Positions 54,035 through 61,988 of a DNA stretch of 64,000 bases are shown one piece after another; the first letter of the stretch is position 1, and the number at the start of each line of letters is the position of its first letter. The stretch covers positions 1 to 64,000 of the forward strand of contig CAIKEH010000008.1 in the NCBI GenBank assembly GCA_903826405.1, read 5' to 3'. The notes beneath the pieces were generated by a model that did not search any database, was not told the DNA's origin, and was given only the letters and a program-made list of their open reading frames with translations. This DNA comes from an uncultured bacterium. GTDB taxonomy: Bacteria; Bacteroidota; Bacteroidia; Chitinophagales; Chitinophagaceae. The translations under genes were made by a program, and so were the position numbers.

Positions 54035-54751
54035 ATGAACACCGTCTTTCACGCTGCAGCATCTCGCGGCCATGCAGATCATGGATGGCTTAACAGCTGG
54101 CATACATTCAGCTTCGCCAGTTACCATGATCCCACCCGCGTACATTTCGGAGCTCTCCGGGTACTCAACGATGATACCGTTGCAGCGGGCCGGGGTTTTG
54201 GGAAACACCCCCATGAAAACATGGAGATCATCTCCATCCCTTTGGAGGGTGCACTCAAGCATATTGATACCATGGGAAACCAAGGCGTCATTCGTCCGGG
54301 TGATGTGCAGTTGATGTCAGCAGGTACTGGATTAATGCATGCAGAAATGAATGCCTCGGATACCGAACAGGTAAAATTCCTGCAGATCTGGATCATTCCG
54401 AAAATGCGCAATGTAACACCTCAATATAGGGACAGGTCGTTCAACCCGGCTGGACGTGATGAGAAATGGCAACTTCTCGTATCTCCAGATGGTCGTGATG
54501 ATTCTTTAGAGAGTAATCAGGATGCCTGGTTAAGTATAGGCAAGTATAAACCCGGACAAGAAATAGATTATACTTTCAGATCGGAGGGAACAGGACTTTA
54601 TGTATTCATCATATCCGGGAAAGTCCAACTAGATGATCAACTGTTGAATAAAAGAGACGGCATCGGCATTACGGACACCCAAAGGATAGAACTGATTATT
54701 CTGGAGGATTCCGAATTGCTCCTCATTGAAGTGCCCGTAGGGTATCTCTAA
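54035..54751 (+). CDS. Pirin-family protein
   Basis: The protein is a bicupin pirin-like protein of 238 residues. The N-terminal cupin carries FGKHPHENMEIIS and SAGTGLMHAEMN, with His, His, His and Glu metal ligands in the order seen in human pirin and YhhW. The C-terminal cupin is shorter (YKPGQEIDYTF to VPVGYL). Family members have quercetinase activity or regulatory roles. No partner is evident from neighbours. Confidence 0.92.
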   Translation: MNTVFHAAASRGHADHGWLNSWHTFSFASYHDPTRVHFGALRVLNDDTVAAGRGFGKHPHENMEIISIPLEGALKHIDTMGNQGVIRPGDVQLMSAGTGLMHAEMNASDTEQVKFLQIWIIPKMRNVTPQYRDRSFNPAGRDEKWQLLVSPDGRDDSLESNQDAWLSIGKYKPGQEIDYTFRSEGTGLYVFIISGKVQLDDQLLNKRDGIGITDTQRIELIILEDSELLLIEVPVGYL

Positions 54752-54819
54752 ATTTCCCCAAGACACCTTTACTCTTTTTCCCCAACCCTTTCTAAAATAT
54801 TAAATCGAAAACTTTGGAC

Positions 54820-54835
54820 AAACCCTGCAGGGTTT
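54820..54835. repeat. 16-bp perfect palindrome after pirin
   Basis: AAACCCTGCAGGGTTT is fully self-complementary, 69 bp after the pirin stop. It could be a REP-type unit or a transcription end. It has no loop and only a short T-run. Confidence 0.5.
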
Positions 54836-55204
54836 TAGAAGAGCTATTTCGGCTGAAGAAGCTGTGGAAGAAGCAGGATCCGGTTTAGAAATTATCCACG
54901 CACATTGATTATGACTTTTTCAGGAAGACGCTATCCCGTTAGTTTCCAGGCCATCAAATCCCTCCAAGAGCAAAAAAAGCCATACGATTTTGTTTCGGTG
55001 TTCAAAATCGTGATTCTTCTGTGATGATATAATTTTTGAGCGCTGATACTACGGAATAAACCATTATAGCCCGGCACGGTATAATACAATTCCTAAGCCT
55101 GGGAATAAAAGACACTGCCTCTAATGCCAACATGATCTGGTAAATCAGAAACAATCTGCCTATCAACGAGCTGAAATAAAACTGTTCCGAAATTTGTTTC
55201 GCAT

Positions 55205-55223
55205 CTATGCCGTGACGGCATAG
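55205..55223. repeat. Hairpin with 8-bp stem and 3-nt loop
   Basis: CTATGCCG and CGGCATAG flank TGA, followed by TTAAAAAAAA on the plus strand. The A-run is on the wrong side for a minus-strand terminator, so a repeat or insertion-element end is as likely as a regulatory hairpin. Confidence 0.45.
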
Positions 55224-55714
55224 TTAAAAAAAAGAGCGGATGGTAGATGCTTTTCTAGATGTTACAATTCTGCTCAATTGCCGGGATGAGCAGGAGGCCA
55301 TAAACGGGGATTGGGACCCCTAAACGTGGCGGTCATACCATAGTTGTGAAAAATACACGCCCGCCAGTTGGATTAAAAATAATGGCAAGAACCACTTAGG
55401 TTACAGGAATCGTTTCAAATGATTCCGGGTAACCAGTGAAACCAGCGCAGAAGTGCCCTGTTTTTCCAAAAACGAGAAGAAAAATTGATTTTCTAAGAAA
55501 TCAAAAATACAGGTCAATGGAACTCCCTCATTGAATAATATGCCATAAATAATATCCCTTGCGTAAAGCATTATTGACCCCAAAAAGCAGAAAGATTTTG
55601 AGTGTACTGATTTTAGAATGATGCTGAGAATGGCATCAATAGATGATGGAGATCATTTAATATGACTTTTCCAAGAAATACCTTCACTTTCAATAATATG
55701 AATTCAAATAAATC

Positions 55715-55867
55715 ATGAGAAACATTTTGTACATAATTGCTGTTTTACTGGTCATTGGCTGGCTGATCGGGTTCATAGGGTACCATGCAGGTGGAATCAT
55801 TCACATATTACTTGTTATAGCCATCATTGCTATTTTACTAAATATCATTCAGGGTAGACGTGTGTAA
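55715..55867 (+). CDS. Lmo0937-family small membrane protein
   Basis: This is a 50-residue protein of the Lmo0937 (DUF5670) family, easily missed because of its size. It starts MRNILYIIAVLLVIGWLIG, has the family motif GYHAGGIIHILLVIAIIA and ends IIQGRRV. It has two membrane helices separated by the conserved FIGYHAGG turn. The family occurs widely in Bacteroidota and Firmicutes and is often near general stress genes. It lies between unidentified DNA and the SYLF remnant. Confidence 0.88.
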   Translation: MRNILYIIAVLLVIGWLIGFIGYHAGGIIHILLVIAIIAILLNIIQGRRV

Positions 55868-56304
55868 CAGTGATTTGAAAATGTACAAATATTTGTATTG
55901 TTTCAAATAACTTACGATAAGAAATCATGTAGCATGCATGAAGTGATTCATTCAAGGCTTCCTATACCCTAAACAGTAGCCTGAATGTACATGTTTGACC
56001 TCTTACAGAATCTTCGTGCATAAGCCCACCTTGGGTTCGTGAAAATATCATCACACCATCCTTATAACTAGCATTTTCACCTGCAGCAGCAGCTACTGAG
56101 ACTGCAGAATTTTGTGCAGAATACTCAATGTCGCTTTAGTTGAATCCGTTCAGATCAAAAAAAGAAATGAGTAAGGATCCCTTTATTAATTTGAGATCCC
56201 TGCACATATGACATTCCATTGCATCTACAGTTACCTTGTTCAACCTAGTGACATCTACCCTAATGGAAAAACCTCTAACTTGAGGCTCTTACCATGTAGA
56301 CCTC
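55868..56304. other. AT-rich gap holding a decayed gene
   Basis: Between the Lmo0937-family gene and the M50 gene the only coding trace is the minus-strand SYLF remnant at 55962-56165. The 139 bp to its right (56166-56304) may include its more degraded N-terminal part and the M50 upstream region, but no promoter box is clear. Confidence 0.55.
55962..56165 (-). pseudogene. Decayed C-terminus of a YSC84/SYLF-type lipid-binding protein
   Basis: The minus-strand frame reads SDIEYSAQNSAVSVAAAAGE, then continues with KDGVMIFSRTQGGLM and ends at TAG 55962-55964. This pattern is the C-terminal part of Bacteroidota YSC84-related (SYLF-domain) proteins, which end in a similar VMVF...GGLMYEASVGGQ segment. 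Immediately upstream there is an in-frame TAA at 56136-56138, and before it FFDLNGFN, which looks like the preceding conserved stretch with deletions. The expected N-terminal two thirds are not recognisable. The last 12 or so residues also diverge from the family. It is a broken gene. Confidence 0.7.
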
Positions 56305-57081
56305 ATGACTGAACCGCTCAACAGATGGGAAGATCAGCCTCAGGACGCAGACGATTGGAAGAGACGTTCGGGGAAGATGTTGCGAACCACCACCAGCCTG
56401 CTGCTGTACGTCCTGATCTATTATTTAGTTTTCCATGACCTCCGCAGCATCATCTATCTAATCATAGTCATAGGGGTACATGAATCCGGACATGCTTTGG
56501 GTATGAAATGGATCGGGTATACAGACATCAGGCTTTTTTTCGTGCCTTTTTTTGGAGCGTTTGTATCCGGCAAGCATGAAAAGTCAACCCCATTTAAAAA
56601 ATGTCTCATGATATTGGCTGGACCAATACCCGGAATAATCGTTGGAACGGCTTTCCTGATCGCTTACGACAGGATGGGCATTCACTGGCTTTATCCCCTC
56701 GGCCTGATGTTTCTTTTACTGAACGTTTTCAATCTTCTCCCCATCAAGCCGCTTGATGGAGGTCAGTTGCTTTTCACCATGATGCCACGTTGGTCTTTCC
56801 CCATCCAATCCATTTTCACCGCATTTGCCATCATTCTCCTCACTGTCATGGCTTGGTCAATGAAAAGTGTTCTCTTGGGAACCATAGCCCTTTTCCTGAT
56901 GGCCCGACTACTAATGCAGGTGCGATCTGCCTGGAAAACAAGACACGAAGATGATGAAGACATGTTGCTGCAGCCCAGCACCGTTCAGCAATTGTTCCTC
57001 ACCATGCTCTGGCTTTTGGGACTACTGAGTCCCCTGCTGGTAATTTCCCTGATCACGAACAACAGCATATTCTCCTTTTGA
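56305..57081 (+). CDS. M50 family site-2-type metalloprotease
   Basis: This is an intramembrane zinc protease of the site-2 protease class. The zinc motif is VGVHESGHALG (HExxH) in the second hydrophobic segment. The distal zinc aspartate is in LLPIKPLDGGQLL. There are five to six membrane helices and no PDZ domain in 258 residues, so it is a minimal form. A charged cytoplasmic segment (WKTRHEDDEDMLL) separates the last two helices. Substrates are unknown; no anti-sigma gene adjoins it. Confidence 0.88.
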   Translation: MTEPLNRWEDQPQDADDWKRRSGKMLRTTTSLLLYVLIYYLVFHDLRSIIYLIIVIGVHESGHALGMKWIGYTDIRLFFVPFFGAFVSGKHEKSTPFKKCLMILAGPIPGIIVGTAFLIAYDRMGIHWLYPLGLMFLLLNVFNLLPIKPLDGGQLLFTMMPRWSFPIQSIFTAFAIILLTVMAWSMKSVLLGTIALFLMARLLMQVRSAWKTRHEDDEDMLLQPSTVQQLFLTMLWLLGLLSPLLVISLITNNSIFSF

Positions 57082-57120
57082 ACACTTTTGATTTGCTAAC
57101 TTTATCCTTTAATTTATCAT

Positions 57121-57834
57121 ATGGACAAAAAATCGATCCCCGTTCTGATGATGATCCTCATCAGTTCTTTCACCAGCACCGCACAGGACAACAAAATGAT
57201 GTCTCCTTCAACATATAGTCAGGCGATCAGTAATGGACCTGTTCAATTACTTGACGTTCGCACGGCGGAAGAATATCGTTCAGGCCATATCAAGAACTCT
57301 CTTCAGGCCGATTGGCGGGATCAGCCGCAGTTCAAAGACCGTACGCAATATTTAGATAAGAACAAACCCGTCTTCGTGTATTGCTTGAGTGGAGGGCGAA
57401 GTGCAGCCGCAGCAGATTATCTGCGTCAACAAGGATTTGCTGTGGTGACCAATTTGGAAGGCGGGATTACATCATGGCGAAACGCGGGGCTTCCCATCGA
57501 AGGCCAATCAGATATCCCTCCCGTAACTGACGCTGAATATTCAGCTATGGCCTCATCAGCAAAAATGGTGCTGGTGGATTTTGGAGCTCCATGGTGTCCA
57601 CCTTGTAAAAAAATGGAGCCGATCGTGAGTGATTTCAGAAAACAACAGGAGGGTAAAGTGAAAGTCCTGAATATTGATGGAGGTGCACAACCTGCATTGA
57701 TGAAGTCACAACAGGTCGACGCTTTGCCGACATTCATACTTTACGTGGATGGACATGAGGTTTTCAGAAAGCAAGGAGTTATGACCATCGAGGAGTTGAA
57801 TGAAAAGGCCAAAAAATATTCACCTAAGGGCTGA
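57121..57834 (+). CDS. Secreted rhodanese-thioredoxin fusion protein
   Basis: A signal peptide (LMMILISSFTSTAQ) leads to a rhodanese domain at about residues 30-130 with active-site loop YCLSGGRSA. A thioredoxin domain follows at about 140-237 with WCPPCKK and cis-Pro segment DALPTFILY. Both catalytic cysteines are present. In the periplasm the fusion could pass a persulfide sulfur or electrons between the domains. A -7-like box TAACTTTA (one mismatch) lies about 20 bp before the ATG. Confidence 0.92.
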   Translation: MDKKSIPVLMMILISSFTSTAQDNKMMSPSTYSQAISNGPVQLLDVRTAEEYRSGHIKNSLQADWRDQPQFKDRTQYLDKNKPVFVYCLSGGRSAAAADYLRQQGFAVVTNLEGGITSWRNAGLPIEGQSDIPPVTDAEYSAMASSAKMVLVDFGAPWCPPCKKMEPIVSDFRKQQEGKVKVLNIDGGAQPALMKSQQVDALPTFILYVDGHEVFRKQGVMTIEELNEKAKKYSPKG

Positions 57835-57941
57835 AGCTTCATTGGCCACTAGATCACCAGGCATCCTGGCCCTTCAATCAAGTATCTTTCCTGGATGGGT
57901 TCGTAGCCCGTCAAGTAATGTACGTCAATGAATGCTGACGA

Positions 57942-58379
57942 TCAGTTTATCCATTGAAAATCCACAGATCTGGGCATTTCGAGGAGACCATGCATGAACG
58001 CTTCCGGAGGGATCGCCATTTTCCTTTTCTCGAGATCTATCCAAGCGCCATCGACCGTGATGATCGCGGCAAGTACATTCTCCTGTTTGTATAAATGATG
58101 CATGATGCTCCAGCGGGACGCATCCTGACGTGCTTTGATGATCTGAATACCGATGCTGACATCATCCCCGAAATGGATCTCGCGCCTGAATACGCATTCC
58201 TCACGCAGCAGAATGGGACCTATTCCCGTTTCATGGATCGATTTTGCGGTGATTCCATGTTCCATGAGGAAACACATGCGAACATATGCGCCCATGTCAT
58301 AATAACGGGAGTGCAGAACATGGAAATTGGGGTCAAGGTCGGCCCACCTGATCTCCAGTTTTTTCCTGTATTCTTCCAT
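57942..58379 (-). CDS. 4HBT-fold acyl-CoA thioesterase
   Basis: The protein is a hotdog-fold thioesterase of the 4-hydroxybenzoyl-CoA type, hydrolysing acyl-CoA. The active-site helix region starts IRWADLDPNFHVLHSRYYD, with the aspartate of the conserved D-x-x-x-H pattern, and the 145-residue length is normal. It lies 21 bp downstream of the glucan phosphorylase-like gene, so the two may be cotranscribed. The physiological acyl chain is unknown. Confidence 0.88.
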   Translation of the reverse strand: MEEYRKKLEIRWADLDPNFHVLHSRYYDMGAYVRMCFLMEHGITAKSIHETGIGPILLREECVFRREIHFGDDVSIGIQIIKARQDASRWSIMHHLYKQENVLAAIITVDGAWIDLEKRKMAIPPEAFMHGLLEMPRSVDFQWIN

Positions 58380-58400
58380 GCGGGATCGGTTTCGGCAAGT

Positions 58401-60062
58401 TCAATGACCGTTGTAAAGAAGCGTATAATACTGATCGGCCATCCTATTGGAATCGAATCTGAATCGAACATCACGCATCCCATTTTTCACGATCTGCCTC
58501 CAGGTATCAGGAGCATCATAATATGTAGGAAGGATCTGCTTATTGAGGATCTCGTAAAGTTGGTCGAGGTCATATTGATCCTGATCCTGCACATGCATGT
58601 TCTCATAGTCCCTTGGCGGGACTACGAATCCGTTGTTGCCATGCTGTATGAATTCCACGATCCATCCGTCGTTCGTGGAGAAATTGACGGCTCCATTCAT
58701 AGCAGCGGTCATACCACTGGTTCCGGATGCTTCGCGGGGAACACGGGGATTATTCAGCCAGATATCCGCCGATTGCTTGAGTCTTTTGCTGAGTGTCAGT
58801 TCATAGCCGGTACAAATGGCCATGTTGTCGTATTGCTTGCTCAGGTGAACTAAGTGGTTGAAATCGCTGATGGCCGGATAATCGACGGGGTATGGCTTTC
58901 CCGCCCAGATGAACTGCACAGGGTACTTTTTATCGGTCATCAATTTTTCGAATCGCTCCTTATCGCGTGTGAGTAATTCTGCTCTCTTATAACCCGCAAA
59001 CCGGCGGGCCCAAACGATGGTGAAAACCTTGGGGTCGAAGAGCTTTCCGGTCTGATCTGCAACCAGGTCGAAAGCGCGTTTCTTGAGGTATTTTTTACGG
59101 TCCTCGAAGCGCTCGTCGTTACTTTCGTCCATGGCATAATAAAGCTGTTTATCCGCCCAATAACGCCAGTTCTGTGAATTGGTGATGTGTATGATCTTGC
59201 AAATGCCATCATATCTGCCCCACATCTCTCTACTGACATGCCCATGCAGTTCGGAAACAGCATTTGCCAGCCGAGCGAACCGTAAAGCCACCAAGGAATG
59301 GTTGAACTGATCATCCTCTATGCCTGTGAGTTCACGTACCTCATCGAGCGAGAGTCCATTGAAATAGGACATTTTGTGACAGAGGTGGATGTCGTGTTTC
59401 TCATTTCCCGCTTCTTCGGGTGTATGCGTGGTGAAGACGAGCTTCCTCCTTATGGCCTCCACGCTACCTAGTTTCTTGTAGAGATAGAATACCGACGAAA
59501 CAGCATGCGCTTCGTTCATGTGATAGACTTCCGGATCAAAACCCAGTTCATCGATCAGCTTGGCACCACCATGACCAAGCAGGATGTATTGTGCGACCTT
59601 GGTGGCCACATTCGCATCATACAGGCGATGAGTGATGGTCTGGGACACGTAATCATTCTCGGGCAGATCGGTACTGAGCAGGAAAAGCGGTGCGCTGTTG
59701 AAGGTCTCCGGATTCAGGTACCAAACTTTAACCCAAACCGGTGCTTCATGAATATTGATCTGGAACCGGATACCCGTATCCTCCAGGAAATTATAGATCT
59801 TCTCGTTCCACTGCACCTGAAGGGTCTGATCCTGATTACGTGCCTGATCATAATAACCATACTTCCATAATATACCGATACCTATCAGGTTCTGCTTGAG
59901 TTCATAGGCACTGCGCAGGTGCGATCCGGCCAGGAACCCCAATCCCCCACTGTAAATCTTGAGGGGTTGATGGATGGCGAATTCCATGGAAAAATAAGCC
60001 GCTTTTTTGGCATACCTGGGATCCACGGAATAGGGTACGTTGTAACGACGAAAATTGGTCAT
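58401..60062 (-). CDS. Alpha-glucan-phosphorylase-family protein (GT35-like)
   Basis: The protein resembles short-form alpha-glucan phosphorylases. Family segments are YFSMEFAIHQPLKIYSGGLG near residue 28, VYHMNEAHAVSS, VFTTHTPEEAGNEKH, WARRFAGYKRAEL and REASGTSGMTAAMNG. The expected enzyme uses PLP to release glucose 1-phosphate from glucans. In GT35 the last motif carries the PLP-binding lysine after SGM; here the residue is Thr (codon ACC on the minus strand near 58706). Activity as a PLP phosphorylase is therefore doubtful. At 553 residues it is much shorter than GlgP (about 800). Confidence 0.85.
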   Translation of the reverse strand: MTNFRRYNVPYSVDPRYAKKAAYFSMEFAIHQPLKIYSGGLGFLAGSHLRSAYELKQNLIGIGILWKYGYYDQARNQDQTLQVQWNEKIYNFLEDTGIRFQINIHEAPVWVKVWYLNPETFNSAPLFLLSTDLPENDYVSQTITHRLYDANVATKVAQYILLGHGGAKLIDELGFDPEVYHMNEAHAVSSVFYLYKKLGSVEAIRRKLVFTTHTPEEAGNEKHDIHLCHKMSYFNGLSLDEVRELTGIEDDQFNHSLVALRFARLANAVSELHGHVSREMWGRYDGICKIIHITNSQNWRYWADKQLYYAMDESNDERFEDRKKYLKKRAFDLVADQTGKLFDPKVFTIVWARRFAGYKRAELLTRDKERFEKLMTDKKYPVQFIWAGKPYPVDYPAISDFNHLVHLSKQYDNMAICTGYELTLSKRLKQSADIWLNNPRVPREASGTSGMTAAMNGAVNFSTNDGWIVEFIQHGNNGFVVPPRDYENMHVQDQDQYDLDQLYEILNKQILPTYYDAPDTWRQIVKNGMRDVRFRFDSNRMADQYYTLLYNGH

Positions 60063-60254
60063 GTTGTGGCTTGCTTGCGTGAGAAAGTCTTCGCAATATA
60101 AACGGAATTTTCTGATAATGATTGTATAGGAGGTTTACAGAACGGCAGGATTAAGAGAAAGGGAGTGCAGCGCGATAATGATGACGGAGTGATCCGACGA
60201 GGCAAGCGGGAGTACATGAGTTCAACCGTTTGCGGAAAGGGAAACAGTCATCGA

Positions 60255-61232
60255 CTATTTCACTTGACGCAAAGGCGATTTGGCCTTGGCGGATACTTTT
60301 TTGCGTGGGTAGTTCCCTTCAAAGAAACATTTCACCCCCCTGTGGTTTCCACATCCCTGCAATTCACGAAGACCAACGGACCTGCCACTGAATGTGAACT
60401 CCAATTGACAGTGGTCACCCACTTCATGATAAATTGCCAGATCGGGTTTTATCAGATCGGCCTCTCCCCGCAGCTCACCCTTACATTCCCCCTCTTTCTG
60501 CTCGAAGTGAATGAAAAATGCCAAGCGGCCGGCATGACGGGCATCTCGAATGGAGATGATGTTGTTCTTGTCCAAGACATAATCCGCACTGAGTATGTTC
60601 CGACGGGGAAGGGTATCGATTGGATTGTACAACTCCTTTTCCAAAACTGCTTCATTGGATTCCTTTAGGATCAGAGTGAAGACCCCGGCATTATTGTAAA
60701 CGAAAACATTTTTGTGATAAGTCAATTGCTCATCCTCATTCCTGTTGAAATGGTTCTGGATGATGGAATATCGGCGATCCATACCACCTTCATAAAAACC
60801 GTGGCTCACTGGGCTTGCCGGCAACAGTGCCATACCTGCTCGAAAAACAGAATTCTCATTGAAACAAAGAAGATAAACAGTCTGTCGTCCAGGTGCCGAG
60901 GCCTTCAGAAAAAGGTAGGTCTCACCGGAATTGGACTTCACCCGTCCCAGAGCATGGAATCTGGGATGCACCCCTTTCGGAAACTCCTTACTGAATACAG
61001 TATCGGGAATGAATCTAGAAACGAGTTTGGAGGCCACAGGAAGAGTATCCCGTTTTTTCCACACCATCATGGTGTCCTGGATCAGATAAGGCAGGTCAAT
61101 CTTGGGAAATGAAGTCACGAATTCAATCGGAGTAACCAGACTATCACTGCTCAGATCGATATTTTTGGATTTACACGACCCCAAAAGTACGCTGGCCACC
61201 ATGAGACCAACCAGTGAGCGCATACACGACAT
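60255..61232 (-). CDS. Uncharacterised lipoprotein
   Basis: The signal peptide has a lipobox LLGSC, so the 325-residue protein is lipid-anchored. The body is rich in beta strands with the segments VHPRFHALGRVKSNSGETY, VSHGFYEGGMDRRYSIIQNH and NILSADYVLDKNNIISI, and ends in a basic tail. I do not recognise a family. Four cysteines lie in the last quarter (EGECKGE, DHCQLE, GCGNHRGVKC). It diverges from the mntR operon and may share its upstream region. Confidence 0.75.
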   Translation of the reverse strand: MSCMRSLVGLMVASVLLGSCKSKNIDLSSDSLVTPIEFVTSFPKIDLPYLIQDTMMVWKKRDTLPVASKLVSRFIPDTVFSKEFPKGVHPRFHALGRVKSNSGETYLFLKASAPGRQTVYLLCFNENSVFRAGMALLPASPVSHGFYEGGMDRRYSIIQNHFNRNEDEQLTYHKNVFVYNNAGVFTLILKESNEAVLEKELYNPIDTLPRRNILSADYVLDKNNIISIRDARHAGRLAFFIHFEQKEGECKGELRGEADLIKPDLAIYHEVGDHCQLEFTFSGRSVGLRELQGCGNHRGVKCFFEGNYPRKKVSAKAKSPLRQVK

Positions 61233-61295
61233 AGGTTACAAAATAAGCCAATTTTCCACGGTCAGCAGGGAAAACTTGTTTAGAAACAGAAAATA

Positions 61296-61315
61296 TTTTA
61301 GATTAGCCTAAATTA
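61296..61315. promoter_or_regulatory. DtxR/MntR-box-like operator of mntR-mntH
   Basis: TTTAGATTAGCCTAAA at 61297-61312 is symmetric at its ends and, with its flanks, matches about 15 of 19 positions of the DtxR/IdeR consensus TTAGGTTAGSCTAACCTAA. It ends 16 bp before the mntR ATG. Another half-site (TTTTAGATA) follows at 61318-61326. Metal-dependent autorepression of mntR-mntH, and possibly of the divergent lipoprotein, is inferred. Confidence 0.65.
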
Positions 61316-61328
61316 TATTTTAGATAGG

Positions 61329-61988
61329 ATGAAATTAACGTCCAGTGAGGAGAACTATATCAAGGCGGTCTATCATCTCCGTGGAGACCAGCGCTTGGTC
61401 AGCACCAATGAACTGGCAGAACTGCTGGCTACACGGCCCGCATCGGTTACGGATATGCTGAAAAAACTGAGGACGAAAAAACTTTTGCAATATGAGCGCT
61501 ATCAGGGATTCAAGTTGAGTGCGGAGGGGAAAAAAATGGCTTTGGGAATCATTCGAAGGCACCGACTCTGGGAATCCTTCCTGTCGGAGAAGCTCAGATT
61601 CAATTGGGACCAGGTCCATGACGTGGCTGAACAATTGGAACACATCAGAAGTTCTTTGCTGATCGACAGGCTGGATGAATTCCTGGGCTTTCCCCGATTT
61701 GATCCGCATGGAGATCCCATACCTGACCCGCAAGGCAAGATGCAGGTGTCGCGTCACCTGCCTTTGGACGAATGCCCGCTACTGACCTTCGCCATAGTAT
61801 CACATGTAACGAATCAAAGCAACCAGATGCTTGAGATCCTCGGCCATCACCGCATTGCCATTGGAACGAAACTGGAGGTCCGCAGGAAATTCCATTATGA
61901 CCATTCGCTCGAGATCAGGATCCGCAACCAGCCTGCGATCGTGATCAGTGAGCAGGTAGCCAGAAACATACATGTCAAACCTGTTTGA
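61329..61988 (+). CDS. mntR: DtxR/MntR-type metal-dependent transcriptional regulator
   Basis: The protein is a DtxR-family repressor. Residues 1-65 form the winged helix (EENYIKAVYHLRGDQRLVST, LLATRPASVTDMLKKL). Residues 65-140 form the metal-binding dimerisation domain (RRHRLWESFLSEKL, DQVHDVAEQLEHI). The C-terminus (about 145-219) is an SH3-like FeoA domain. The metal is probably Mn, since the gene overlaps an Nramp transporter. The stop lies 17 bp into the mntH gene, giving translational coupling. Confidence 0.9.
   Translation: MKLTSSEENYIKAVYHLRGDQRLVSTNELAELLATRPASVTDMLKKLRTKKLLQYERYQGFKLSAEGKKMALGIIRRHRLWESFLSEKLRFNWDQVHDVAEQLEHIRSSLLIDRLDEFLGFPRFDPHGDPIPDPQGKMQVSRHLPLDECPLLTFAIVSHVTNQSNQMLEILGHHRIAIGTKLEVRRKFHYDHSLEIRIRNQPAIVISEQVARNIHVKPV

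Larger units (their letters stand above)
54752..55714. other. Long AT-rich non-coding region
   Basis: No full-length gene is visible across 963 bp, the longest such gap in the window. It holds a 16-bp palindrome (54820-54835) and an 8-bp-stem hairpin (55205-55223). A minus-strand frame from 55221 runs to about 54925 with a single in-frame TAG at 55093-55095. A 60-codon minus-strand frame at 55401-55583 has no recognisable family. Base composition is AT-richer than flanking genes, and short open stretches resemble decayed coding or repeat DNA, but nothing can be identified. Confidence 0.55.

Noticed and set aside
55401-55583. 60-codon minus-strand frame
   Set aside because: It is AT-rich, has no recognisable family or start context, and lies in a region of evident decay; it is mentioned only in the region entry.
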